Below are positions 43,601 to 51,572 of a DNA stretch of 64,000 nt, one piece after another; positions within the stretch are counted from its first letter, which is position 1; each line of letters begins with the position of its first letter. This stretch comes from Litorimonas cladophorae (GTDB lineage: Bacteria > Pseudomonadota > Alphaproteobacteria > Caulobacterales > Maricaulaceae): assembly GCF_014652455.1 (NCBI RefSeq), contig NZ_BMYV01000002.1, forward strand, positions 434,001 to 498,000. The letters are read 5' to 3'. The translations under genes and the position numbers were made by a program. The notes below the pieces were generated by a model. It worked only from the letters and a program-made list of their open reading frames with translations, had not been told where the DNA came from and searched no databases.

Positions 43601-44312
43601 ATTTCAACTTCTCCAAATGCAGATATCGGCTGTCAAAATCACATAATTCTGACAGCTTCTTTCTGTTCATAATTTCAATGCCTGCGCGGGTGGTTCGGAC
43701 AAGGCCATCCGCTTTCAATCGTGATAGAGTACGAGATACGTGAACGATGGAAAGTCCCAGCGCGTCAGCGAATAATGCCTGCGGGACGGGCAAAGCGAGA
43801 TGGTCACTCAGTTCACCTGTGACGGCCGCGACGCGTCTATTGAGCTCTAAGATAAGGTGACCGACGCGTTCTCGGGCTGTTCGGCGACCTACTCTAACGA
43901 TTTGCTCGCGTAATATTGCTTCTTCTTGAATTGCCGCCCACCAAAATGAAGTCGCCAGTTGCGGATCATTCGAGATGGTTTTCATGAAATCATCAGCCCG
44001 GATACGGCGCAAAGTAACGTCGCTGGCAGCAGAGACGCTGTGATCCGAGCGCGCGCGCCCAATGGCCATGAGATCAAAGCAATCACCCGGCAGCATAAAG
44101 TTCAGAATTTGACGTCGACCATCATCCATCATGCGAAAGCGGATGGCCCATCCGGAGACCACAACGAAAACGAAGTCGACATGTTCACCCTCAACCACGA
44201 TCTCTTGACCTGGCGACCGTGTTTCAATTTTGTGAGTTAAGCGCTTAATGCTCTCAAAGGCATGAGAGTCGACTTCCGAGTAATACCCGATGCGTTTGAC
44301 GAGTGAGTCCAT
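43569..44312 (-). CDS. Crp/Fnr-family transcriptional regulator
   Basis: 247 residues: cyclic-nucleotide-binding-like domain (EGEHVDFVFVVVSGWAIRFRMMDDGRRQILNFMLPGDCFDLMAI) and winged helix with LFADALGLSIVHVSRTLSRLKADGLVRT. No N-terminal cysteine cluster. Alphaproteobacterial genomes often place such a regulator beside phyR; the signal is unknown. Converges with phyR. Confidence 0.9.
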   Translation of the reverse strand: MDSLVKRIGYYSEVDSHAFESIKRLTHKIETRSPGQEIVVEGEHVDFVFVVVSGWAIRFRMMDDGRRQILNFMLPGDCFDLMAIGRARSDHSVSAASDVTLRRIRADDFMKTISNDPQLATSFWWAAIQEEAILREQIVRVGRRTARERVGHLILELNRRVAAVTGELSDHLALPVPQALFADALGLSIVHVSRTLSRLKADGLVRTTRAGIEIMNRKKLSELCDFDSRYLHLEKLKFKPYGRTTPD

Positions 44313-44387
44313 TCGAAGTTATCTCTGTCTGTTTCAGGTCTGGATTGTCGTGTAGCCTCAAATTCGTAGGCAATCCTAGTGGAAACG

Positions 44388-44412
44388 GGAACCAATTTTT
44401 TGCTTAGGCATT
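44388..44412 (+). promoter_or_regulatory. Possible EcfG-type promoter of the DUF2945 gene
   Basis: GGAAC at 44388-44392, 16 nt, then CATT at 44409-44412 (one mismatch to CGTT). Predicted start near 44419, 28 nt before the ATG at 44447. Confidence 0.35.
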
Positions 44413-44446
44413 TTTTATATAGAGCAACAAAAGTGAAAGAGGCAAA

Positions 44447-44662
44447 ATGTCGAGTTATTCAGAAGGAACTGAAGTCAAATGGAGCTGGGGTAACGGCACG
44501 GGGACGGGCAAAATAGAAACAGTTTATACCGAGAAAGTTACAAGCAAAATCAAGGGGAACGAAGTTACCCGAGAGGCCAGTGAGAGCGAGCCTGCTTATT
44601 ACATCAAGCAAGATGACGGGGATGCAGTCCTAAAATCACACTCCGAGGTCGACAAGGCGTAG
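44447..44662 (+). CDS. DUF2945 (hypervirulence-associated TUDOR-like) protein
   Basis: 71 residues beginning SSYSEGTEVKWSWGNGTGTGKIETVYTEKVTSKIKGNEVTR and ending with YYIKQDDGDAVLKSHSEV, the whole DUF2945 domain. A small SH3/TUDOR-like barrel, cytoplasmic; function not established, but it often travels with stress genes. AAGTGAAAGAGG just upstream gives the ribosome site. Confidence 0.88.
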   Translation: MSSYSEGTEVKWSWGNGTGTGKIETVYTEKVTSKIKGNEVTREASESEPAYYIKQDDGDAVLKSHSEVDKA

Positions 44663-44890
44663 ATAACGCTCTCAACTCTCCGCGACACCCCCGGGAGGTC
44701 AATGGTCCAATCAAAGCCCTGTATGCACCGATTGGATCACGAACTCGTTTTCGAGACTATCCTGTTTTTTGCGAACAGGTATTGCTCACAACTCCCCGCG
44801 GTTAATACGCCTTTAAACCTAGGGGCAAAACATGTACCACCTTTCGCATGCAGGGAAGGTCTTCACGGTTTTGCCGTTTAAGGACAGCAT

Positions 44891-45997
44891 ATGTTTGACT
44901 CGGATCGGCTTGCCGCGCTTAAGGCGACGTACTTACTTGACTCTGGTTCAGAAGAGCGTTTCGACAGGCTCACACGCTTGGCGTCTCGTGCGCTCGGAAC
45001 TGAAATCGCCATTATTTCACTCATTGATTCTGACCGACAGTGGTTCAAGTCCAAAGTCGGCCTAGAGTTAGATGAGACTGAACGCGAGGTGTCGTTTTGC
45101 GACCATGCGATTCTCAATAACGATGTGATGGTTGTTCCTGATGCTCGAAAGGACCCGAGATTTGTGCAGAACCCGCTTGTGACAGGTGGCCCTGCGATAC
45201 GGTTTTATGCGGGCGCTCCTTTAATCACTACAGATGGATTTGCGCTCGGAACACTATGTGTGATCGACAGTTCTCCGAGGTTTGATTTTTCACCTGATGA
45301 TAAGCAAATCCTCGAAGACTTAGCTGCCAGCGTTATGACCGAAATCGAAATGGTCGAGAAATCTCAAATGGTGAGTGATTTGACCGTCGTAAATGAAGAA
45401 TTACGCCACCGTATGGGGAACATGTATGCGCATGTTTCAGCCTTGATTTCGATGGTTGGAAAAAGTGAGGTCGACAAAGATAAATTTGTGCGGCGCCTCC
45501 GTGAAAAAATCACGACGCTCGGCCAAACGCAATCCCTTTTGGCCGCGCATAAATGGGCCAGTATCCCAATGTCAGAGTTGGTTGAAACTACCTTGGCGCC
45601 ATTTCTTACCTCCAGCAACAGACATCGCGTGAAAATCGATTTCACTGACAATTTCCATGTTTCCCCCAGAGGCGCGTTCATTTTGACCCTGATGCTGAGT
45701 GAGCTGGGTACAAATGCCGTCAAACACGGCGTCTTAGGCCCCCGTGACGGTGAGCTAACATTGGGTTGGAAAACAGGTGAAGTAATAACGTTAAACTGGG
45801 CGGAAAAGCTCAAATCGGATCTTCCAAATCCATCCTCAACAGAAAAAGTTGACCCGGGCTTTGGGAGCCAAATTCTGAAGCGGATCGTACCCATGGATTT
45901 ATTAGGAGAGGCCGACTACGCGCTTTCGCCTAAAGGGCTGATATATCAGGTTAGCGCCAGGCCAGATCGGCTATGTGTTTCTCAGAGTGTCAATTAG
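44891..45997 (+). CDS. GAF-domain HWE/HisKA_2 sensor histidine kinase
   Basis: 368 residues. N-terminal GAF domain (FDRLTRLASRALGTEIAIISLIDSDRQWFKSKVGL, AGAPLITTDGFALGTLCVID), then an HWE-like phosphoacceptor (EELRHRMGNMYAHVSALISMV) and an ATPase domain (LSELGTNAVKHGVL; GFGSQILKRIV). Soluble. Such kinases feed PhyR or lone receivers in alphaproteobacteria; here it is close to both. Confidence 0.88.
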   Translation: MFDSDRLAALKATYLLDSGSEERFDRLTRLASRALGTEIAIISLIDSDRQWFKSKVGLELDETEREVSFCDHAILNNDVMVVPDARKDPRFVQNPLVTGGPAIRFYAGAPLITTDGFALGTLCVIDSSPRFDFSPDDKQILEDLAASVMTEIEMVEKSQMVSDLTVVNEELRHRMGNMYAHVSALISMVGKSEVDKDKFVRRLREKITTLGQTQSLLAAHKWASIPMSELVETTLAPFLTSSNRHRVKIDFTDNFHVSPRGAFILTLMLSELGTNAVKHGVLGPRDGELTLGWKTGEVITLNWAEKLKSDLPNPSSTEKVDPGFGSQILKRIVPMDLLGEADYALSPKGLIYQVSARPDRLCVSQSVN

Positions 45998-46134
45998 CAC
46001 AAGTTAATGCAGTCGGTTTCCCGGGAAGATATGTGCGGCGACCATCTTTCACAGATGGCCTTGGCGGATGAGGGATTATGGCCTTCCCTGCTACCTTCGC
46101 TGCCAAGGTTCAGATTGCTTAATTTGACTGTATC

Positions 46135-46506
46135 CTAAGCCGGATTCATAAGGGATTCGACCATAGCGACGAGCTTATGTGGCATAAATGGTTTGGGTAT
46201 CACGGGTCTTGCTGGAATATCGTGGCCAATGACGACCTTCTCTACCTGCCCTGATAAAAACACATAAGGGATTTCGTTCTTATTCAAGACCTGCGCCAAT
46301 GGAATACTTGTTTCCTTGCCTAAGTTGTAATCCAACATGGCAAAATCTGGGCGCATACCGCGTAGAGCGCTGAGGCCTGCGTCGACGTCAGCAAACGGAC
46401 CAATAACTTCAAAGCCTCTCTCAAGGAAAATGTCCTCAAGATCCATGGCGATGAAGGGATCGTCTTCTACGATGAAAATCGTTTTCTGTGTTCTTGCCTC
46501 GGTCAT
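46135..46506 (-). CDS. Single-domain response regulator
   Basis: 123-residue receiver with no output domain: acidic pair VEDD (14-16), phosphoacceptor Asp59 (DFAMLDYNLG), the switch FLSG and KPFMP lysine. Lone receivers in this setting act as phosphate shuttles or sinks for HWE kinases of the general stress network. A GGAAC-N16-CGTA sequence (46540-46516) ends 9 nt before the ATG, which would give a nearly leaderless message. Confidence 0.9.
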   Translation of the reverse strand: MTEARTQKTIFIVEDDPFIAMDLEDIFLERGFEVIGPFADVDAGLSALRGMRPDFAMLDYNLGKETSIPLAQVLNKNEIPYVFLSGQVEKVVIGHDIPARPVIPKPFMPHKLVAMVESLMNPA

Positions 46507-46515
46507 ACTAAAGAA

Positions 46516-46540
46516 TACGCAGATCTTTGTTAAAAGTTCC
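46516..46540 (-). promoter_or_regulatory. Possible EcfG-type promoter of the lone receiver gene
   Basis: Minus-strand GGAAC (46540-46536), 16 nt, CGTA (46519-46516); predicted start within a few nt of the ATG at 46506. Confidence 0.38.
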
Positions 46541-46651
46541 TAGCCTCACTGCCATATATTCTGGACATGTAATTTTTATGCTGCGCCAATGTAGTGCAAT
46601 CCATGAGACTGTCAAACGTGTCGCAAGTTTTAACCAAAGTCAAAGTTTTTG

Positions 46652-46677
46652 GGAACCATTTCGCATTAACCGACGTT
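46652..46677 (+). promoter_or_regulatory. EcfG-type promoter of the 56-aa membrane protein and following gene
   Basis: GGAAC at 46652-46656, 17 nt, CGTT at 46674-46677: full consensus. Predicted start near 46684, about 42 nt before the ATG at 46726. Confidence 0.75.
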
Positions 46678-46725
46678 CATCTTCTATACGACGGCGATAA
46701 TGCCGCAATCTAAATTGGAGATAAA

Positions 46726-46896
46726 ATGTTCGAGGGCTTACTTGGATTAATTCACTTGGTGCTCGCGATCTGGGCAATTTTGAGCATCATCGGCTCATCC
46801 GCATCTACCGGCAAAAAGGTTCTGTGGACCCTATTCGTTCTAGTCTTCCCACTCATCGGCCTGATCGTTTGGTTCTTTATTGGACCAAAGTCCTAA
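46726..46896 (+). CDS. 56-residue PLDc_N-like membrane protein
   Basis: Small gene read directly from the sequence: begins MFEGLLGLIHLVLAIWAILS and ends LFVLVFPLIGLIVWFFIGPKS. Two hydrophobic helices separated by SSASTGKKVLW, with the closing P-x-x-G-x-x-x-W-x-x-x-G-P-K pattern of the PLDc_N (phospholipase D nuclease N-terminal) family. ATG preceded by TTGGAG. Inner membrane, EcfG-controlled; 49 nt before the next gene. Confidence 0.85.
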   Translation: MFEGLLGLIHLVLAIWAILSIIGSSASTGKKVLWTLFVLVFPLIGLIVWFFIGPKS

Positions 46897-46945
46897 ACCA
46901 CAACGTTCAAACTTCGGCGAATTCACTCACACACAGGAGACACAC

Positions 46946-47392
46946 ATGTCTAACTCTAACAAACCTCTCAATTCAAACGATCCTTACAACCGCAACGGAT
47001 CGCGTCACACCCGCAATGAAACTGGCGGTAAAGGCAAAGTCGCCGTCATTGCAGTATCAGCTTTAGTCGTGGCTGGCATTGCTGCAGCCGCTTTATATTT
47101 GGTAGACGTTGATCAAACTCAGGAAGCTCGCTTGCCAGATGTCGATGTTAAAGTCGCTGAGGGCCAGCTGCCAAAGTTTGATGTAGACGTCGCGACGGTA
47201 GAAATGGGCACCAAAGACGTCGAAGTTGAAGTGCCGACAGTTGGCGTCGAGACCGAGACTAAAACAATTGAAATTGAAGTCCCCGTGGATGTCGATGTCG
47301 ATGCAGGAACGACTACGGAAACGATTAAAGTGCCAACACTGGATGTCACCCGACCAAAAGAAGACGACCCAGCTAACAATCCAAACCGCTAG
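46946..47392 (+). CDS. Single-pass membrane protein with acidic Val/Asp/Glu repeat region
   Basis: 148 residues from the ATG at 46946, preceded by AGGAGA; a longer reading overlaps the previous gene. Hydrophilic N-terminus, one helix (VAVIAVSALVVAGIAAAALYLVDVD), then a periplasmic tail of alternating acidic and valine residues (DVEVEVPTVGVETETKT, EIEVPVDVDVDAG). No family recognised. Strictly alternating polarity suggests extended beta strands. Ends at a strong terminator and shares the upstream EcfG promoter. Confidence 0.78.
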   Translation: MSNSNKPLNSNDPYNRNGSRHTRNETGGKGKVAVIAVSALVVAGIAAAALYLVDVDQTQEARLPDVDVKVAEGQLPKFDVDVATVEMGTKDVEVEVPTVGVETETKTIEIEVPVDVDVDAGTTTETIKVPTLDVTRPKEDDPANNPNR

Positions 47393-47413
47393 GCTCGAGC
47401 AGACTTAATGATG

Positions 47414-47442
47414 AAAAGCCGCCACGTCTTGGCGGCTTTTTT
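47414..47442 (+). terminator. Rho-independent terminator
   Basis: AAAAGCCGCC (47414-47423) pairs with GGCGGCTTTT (47431-47440) around a 7-nt loop and runs into TTTTTT. Ends the 56-aa/148-aa operon. Confidence 0.9.
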
Positions 47443-47572
47443 GTGCTTGAGCCACAAGGGTCCTTCGGACTAGAACCTTTGAAAACAAAACTAGGCGGCC
47501 GATCTGACTGTCCGGGGCTGAGTGATTAGTGCAATCGTTGCCGAATGCGGCATTATGTGAGTTAGGGCTGTG

Positions 47573-48547
47573 ATGCATAGTTTCGCTGGAGGCATTAGCG
47601 ATATGCGGTTTATCGATGCCGTAGAAGCTTGGACCCTGCCCGTCATGGTTTTGAATACTGAACTAGAGTTCAGTTTTGCAAATCAGGCGTATCTTGAGTC
47701 AACGCGCAAGACGTGGGCAGAGCTAGAGGGCAGACATGTCTTTGACGTATTCCCTGAACACCCAGAACGTGTGCAGCAAGTACACCACCAGTTTCGGGAA
47801 ACTATAAACGGCAGCGTTACTCGATTGGATGCTCAGCCCTTTCACATCATGGGGCCTGATGGTATCGAAAATCTTCATTACTGGCAAGCCACCCAGGAAC
47901 CTATCAGAGATGCGTCGGGTCGCGTGACACATATTGTTCAATATGTGGAAGATGTGAGTTCACGTGTTCAAGCGGAAACACAGCGCGATTTGATCGCTCA
48001 GGAGCTTAACCACCGCGTAAAAAACGTGTTGAGCGTCATTCAGTCGATCGCTCGTTTAAGTAGCCGAGGGCAGACGTCAGTAGAAGATTTCACAAACGAG
48101 TTTGTATCGCGCGTGGGTGCCATGAGTCGAGCACATGAAAGACTATATAAAAACGATTTTTTGGGAATGTCGCTGAAAGATCTATTGAATGACGAATTAA
48201 GTGCCATGTCCGTTCAAGGTGAAGACAAGTTCTCCTTAGATGGCCCTCGTGTAGAGTTGTCGGCTGAGACGGCAAAAGACCTGTCCATGGTTGTGCATGA
48301 GCTCTCGACTAACGCCGCAAAATATGGATGTTTTTCCGTAGAGACTGGGAGTCTGGACATTATCTGGACGACAACTGACACGCAAACAGAAATTGTCTGG
48401 ATGGAAACTGGCGTCGGCGAAGTCGGGCCTATGAAAGCCACCGGGTTTGGCTCTAAGTTGCTTAGAGTGGTGCGCGGTATTGACTGTGTGCGGCGTCCGC
48501 ATTCAGACGGGATTGAAGTTCGGATCACGCTTAATCATTCGGCCTAA
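47573..48547 (+). CDS. PAS-domain HWE histidine kinase
   Basis: 324 residues from the ATG at 47573 (a GTG directly before it is possible). PAS domain (PVMVLNTELEFSFANQAYLESTRKTWAELEGRHVFDVFP to VQYVEDVSSRV), then the HWE phosphoacceptor ELNHRVKNVLSVIQSIARLS and an ATPase domain (MVVHELSTNAAKYG; TGFGSKLLRVV). Cytoplasmic. Third HWE-type kinase in 8 kb, so a second input to PhyR or the lone receiver is plausible. Confidence 0.9.
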   Translation: MHSFAGGISDMRFIDAVEAWTLPVMVLNTELEFSFANQAYLESTRKTWAELEGRHVFDVFPEHPERVQQVHHQFRETINGSVTRLDAQPFHIMGPDGIENLHYWQATQEPIRDASGRVTHIVQYVEDVSSRVQAETQRDLIAQELNHRVKNVLSVIQSIARLSSRGQTSVEDFTNEFVSRVGAMSRAHERLYKNDFLGMSLKDLLNDELSAMSVQGEDKFSLDGPRVELSAETAKDLSMVVHELSTNAAKYGCFSVETGSLDIIWTTTDTQTEIVWMETGVGEVGPMKATGFGSKLLRVVRGIDCVRRPHSDGIEVRITLNHSA

Positions 48548-48619
48548 GGTTTTGAGATTCATCGCAAGTCGCGTGCTGAACAGAGTAACGAGAGTGTTAT
48601 CCCTCCCACATTTCCCAGA

Positions 48620-49624
48620 TTAAAACTGGGTTGATATCAGGTTTAAGCACCGTCTCTCATAGGCTTTCAACCCAGGCATTCTTTGCGTGGTTTGTCTCAG
48701 CTCACAAAATGTATCCTCCAGTTCTTGCGACTCTAATTCCGCGAGCTTTATGACCGCAGGATGGATGTAGCTTGATCTGCAAATTGAGGGTGTATTGTGA
48801 AGACGTTTAGCCGCGGCCTCGGACATAAGTTTGAGCGTCACTCTGCCATCGGGTTTTTCCGCTGCGGTGAAGGCCGCAACAGTCCCATGCCATGTTCTAA
48901 ATGTCTTCGCGGTGAAATTCTCTCCCAGATATTCATTTACCTGACTGGAATCGATTCGGCTGACATCGCCATTGGCATTGACGTATTGGAAAATGTCTCG
49001 ACCTGGCAGATCATCAATACTTTCCAAAACACGGTTCAGCGTTCGATCTTTAATAACTTTTCTAACGCGCTTCCCGCCTTTTGCGCGGAAGTCTAATTTA
49101 ACCGATGTCTCGCTCAATTTTATATGTTTCTGCCGAAGCGTCGTTGCTCCGTAGGAATTATTACTATCCGTATATGCCGCGTTTCCAATCCGTAATGCCG
49201 CCGCATCGATCAGGCGGACCAAAGCGGCCGTAACGAAGCGGCTGTCGACATCCGATCGCCGCAAGTCGCGGGAGACGCGTCGGCGGAGCTTGGGAAGGTG
49301 TGCACCAAATGCAGGCAAAGCGTTGTATTTCTGTTTCGCCCGGAAGGTGCTCCAATCTTCGTGATATCTGTATTGTTTGCGACCGGCCACATCTCGCCCT
49401 GTCATTTGCAGATGCCCCCGCGCGTCGCGACATATCCAGATGTCTTCATAAGCGGGTGGAATGGCTAAACCATTTAAGCGTGCAAGCTGTTTAGTGTCGG
49501 AGACTTGATTGCCTTTAGGGTCAAAGAACTTTCGAGTTTTTCCGCGGGTGGTGGAACTAAACCCTGGTTCAGAGTCTGAGCTATACCTCAACGATCTGGG
49601 CAGGCAGTCGATCTGGGTGGTCAT
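48620..49624 (-). CDS. DNA topoisomerase IB (poxvirus-like)
   Basis: 334 residues. N-terminal domain RKFFDPKGNQVSDTKQLARLNGLAIPPAYEDIWI; core with AALRIGNAAYTDSNNSYGATTL, FTAKTFRTWHGT (catalytic Arg/His region) and the active-site Tyr in SYIHPAVIKL. Nicks one strand through a 3'-phosphotyrosine and relaxes supercoils. Bacterial topoisomerase IB genes often lie in general stress regulons; here the gene follows the DUF2383 gene by 32 nt. Confidence 0.93.
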   Translation of the reverse strand: MTTQIDCLPRSLRYSSDSEPGFSSTTRGKTRKFFDPKGNQVSDTKQLARLNGLAIPPAYEDIWICRDARGHLQMTGRDVAGRKQYRYHEDWSTFRAKQKYNALPAFGAHLPKLRRRVSRDLRRSDVDSRFVTAALVRLIDAAALRIGNAAYTDSNNSYGATTLRQKHIKLSETSVKLDFRAKGGKRVRKVIKDRTLNRVLESIDDLPGRDIFQYVNANGDVSRIDSSQVNEYLGENFTAKTFRTWHGTVAAFTAAEKPDGRVTLKLMSEAAAKRLHNTPSICRSSYIHPAVIKLAELESQELEDTFCELRQTTQRMPGLKAYERRCLNLISTQF

Positions 49625-49656
49625 TCTCTAGCTCTATACCGTGCAAGGATGTTTGA

Positions 49657-50100
49657 TTACTTGAAGTTCTGCCCGATCATATCCGCGAAGCGTTCACCCT
49701 TCTTGGCGGCTAAATGAGCTTTCGTTAGAAGCTCAGCGGTCGAATCATCCACAATATAATCTTTAAGTTTATCCTCTATTTTCTCCGCTAAAAATTCCTC
49801 ACCATCATCTAGAGCGGAAATCGCCGCAACTTCGTCATCCCGAAACAAGGATGAAAAGCGAGTGAAACCGCGGTGAACGGCGCCAGATAAAGAGCCCGTT
49901 TCTGCAGGGTCACCGCCGAGTTCACGCACATGGTTCTGAAATTCAGAAATGATCTCGTTCCGCTCTTCGCGACGGCGCGCAAATTCACTTTGTAGCTTAT
50001 AATTATCCTCGCAGACCTCAGCGCACGCTTGGTAACCTTGGGAGCTATCAATTAGTGCTTTGGTGACGGAGTTTAATATTCTGATAGTTACGTCATTCAT
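49657..50100 (-). CDS. DUF2383 (PA2169-like) four-helix-bundle protein
   Basis: 147 residues, wholly helical: ILNSVTKALIDSSQGYQACAEVCEDNYKLQSEFARRREERNEIISEFQNHVRELGGDPAETGSLSGAVHRGF is the complete family opening, with Glu and Asp residues placed as in ferritin-like bundles. Function not established; members are stress-induced in several proteobacteria. A weak GGAAC-N16-TGTT sequence (50173-50149, minus) may be its EcfG promoter. Confidence 0.88.
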   Translation of the reverse strand: MNDVTIRILNSVTKALIDSSQGYQACAEVCEDNYKLQSEFARRREERNEIISEFQNHVRELGGDPAETGSLSGAVHRGFTRFSSLFRDDEVAAISALDDGEEFLAEKIEDKLKDYIVDDSTAELLTKAHLAAKKGERFADMIGQNFK

Positions 50101-50264
50101 TGTTTCGCCGTTCTTTGAAAATCACGGGTATCCGCGCCACGAATGTTAAACACGCAAGTCCATAAGTTGTTCCAAAATATCTGCGAAGCCATGGTCTTTC
50201 CTATGTCGAATAAATTGCGGCAGCTGCCTCACGCCAAGGAATGGGACGTCTTCCCAATTTTCAG

Positions 50265-50289
50265 GGAACTCTTTCTGCCGCCTTGCGTA
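50265..50289 (+). promoter_or_regulatory. EcfG-type promoter of the MscS gene
   Basis: GGAAC at 50265-50269, 16 nt, CGTA at 50286-50289. Predicted start near 50296, about 21 nt before the ATG at 50317; fits the ribosome site AAGGAG in between. Confidence 0.5.
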
Positions 50290-50316
50290 AAGCTCCAGAG
50301 GTTAAGGAGAATTTTG

Positions 50317-51336
50317 ATGGCCCAAGACAACACTGACATTGCAGCTGACAAAACGGGGGAAGTCGATTTAAATCCTTCACTCGCTTTGGAAAAAATTGAT
50401 TCATGGCTGGATGGCTTTGTCGCGATACTTCCAAATCTGGTTGTTTCGATAATTGTCTTTTTCGTATTTTTGATTATCGCGATCATTCTCAAGAAAGTTG
50501 TTTTGAAAACAGCGACCTCTAAAGGGCGCTCCAACTTGGGCGAAATTATGGGAGGCTTTTTAAAAGCCGCTGTTATCTTATTTGGGTTACTGATTGCAGC
50601 AACTATTGTTGTTCCGACTTTAAACCCGGGTGATCTCGTGGCGGGTCTGGGTGTGAGCTCCGTCGCAATTGGGTTTGCTTTTAAAGATATCTTGCAGAAC
50701 TGGCTGGCCGGCTTGCTTATTCTCATTCGACAGCCCTTTGAAATTGGGGATCAAGTTGAAGTCAGTGGGTATGAGGGAACGATTGCGCATATTGAGACGC
50801 GCGCGACTATCATCAATACTTATGACGGACAGCGGGCTGTGATTCCGAACAGTGATATTTATACCAATGCGGTTCTGGTGAAGACAGGCAATGAAATGCG
50901 TCGGTCACAATATGATATCGGTATTGGGTATGCAGATGACATTGATACGGCATGCGAAATTATTCGAGCCGAGCTTGTCAAAATTGAAGGTGTTGAGGCT
51001 GACCCTGCACCAGAAGTCTTCCCGTGGGATCTCGCCGCCAGCTGGGTAACGCTGCGCGCACGTTGGTGGACCAATAGTAAGCGGGGTAATGTCGTTCAAC
51101 AGCGTGCTGCCGTTATTCGTGCGGTCAAAAACGCCTTAGATGAAGCGGCGATCGACATGCCATATGATACAAAAGTTCACTTGTTCCATGATCAGACAGA
51201 GGAAACTGACGGTGACCGCGCTGGACAGCGAGAAGGCTGGCCTGCTCCGAAAGGTAGCGATGCGCCCAAGCCACGCTATCAAGTCATGGGCCAAGGTGGA
51301 ACCTCTGATCCAAAGGTGGCAGAGGCAAAAGAATAG
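50317..51336 (+). CDS. Small-conductance mechanosensitive channel (MscS family)
   Basis: 339 residues from the ATG at 50317, with AAGGAG 7 nt upstream; an upstream frame is not protein-like. Three membrane helices, the pore helix as GDLVAGLGVSSVAIGFAFKDILQNWLAGLLIL, then the beta domain FEIGDQVEVSGYEGTIAHIETRATII and VIPNSDIYTNAV, and a C-terminal alpha/beta domain with a charged tail. Releases solutes on osmotic downshock. Likely EcfG-controlled. Confidence 0.92.
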   Translation: MAQDNTDIAADKTGEVDLNPSLALEKIDSWLDGFVAILPNLVVSIIVFFVFLIIAIILKKVVLKTATSKGRSNLGEIMGGFLKAAVILFGLLIAATIVVPTLNPGDLVAGLGVSSVAIGFAFKDILQNWLAGLLILIRQPFEIGDQVEVSGYEGTIAHIETRATIINTYDGQRAVIPNSDIYTNAVLVKTGNEMRRSQYDIGIGYADDIDTACEIIRAELVKIEGVEADPAPEVFPWDLAASWVTLRARWWTNSKRGNVVQQRAAVIRAVKNALDEAAIDMPYDTKVHLFHDQTEETDGDRAGQREGWPAPKGSDAPKPRYQVMGQGGTSDPKVAEAKE

Positions 51337-51366
51337 GATCGACCACCTAAAACCTATCTTTTATTT

Positions 51367-51414
51367 ACAACGCCTTTGTCGTGCCTTTGCATGTCAAAGG
51401 CGTTGTTTTATTTT
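51367..51414 (+). terminator. Rho-independent terminator after mscS
   Basis: A perfect 12-bp stem (51367-51378 with 51395-51406, ACAACGCCTTTG/CAAAGGCGTTGT) is followed by TTTATTTT. Confidence 0.88.
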
Positions 51415-51555
51415 GAACGGACGGCCGGGTACTCCGAAGTGGGCGTAGGGCGGTCTAGGCTTGCCCATTTCCAGAATTTTTTGCGGGTCGAAAAAACCAT
51501 CCACATTTAGTTTTAGGACTAAATTCCTTTTCGCTTGACTCCTTGTTTTGAATAA

Positions 51556-51570
51556 GAACAAAATAAGAAC
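51556..51570 (+). promoter_or_regulatory. LexA/SOS box of the imu operon
   Basis: GAAC at 51556-51559 and GAAC at 51567-51570, 7 nt apart: the direct-repeat LexA operator of alphaproteobacteria (GTTC-N7-GTTC on the other strand). It ends 2 nt before the imuA ATG, so LexA binding would block transcription start or elongation. Confidence 0.85.
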
Positions 51571-51572
51571 AT

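Noticed and set aside
44854-44878. EcfG-like sequence GGAAG-N16-CGTT before the GAF kinase gene
   Set aside because: The -35 differs from GGAAC and the -10 lies only 12 nt before the ATG, leaving about 6 nt of leader; too weak to list as a promoter.
46060-46115. Inverted repeat CCTTGGC/GCCAAGG between the GAF kinase and lone receiver genes as a terminator
   Set aside because: The loop is about 40 nt and no T-tract follows.
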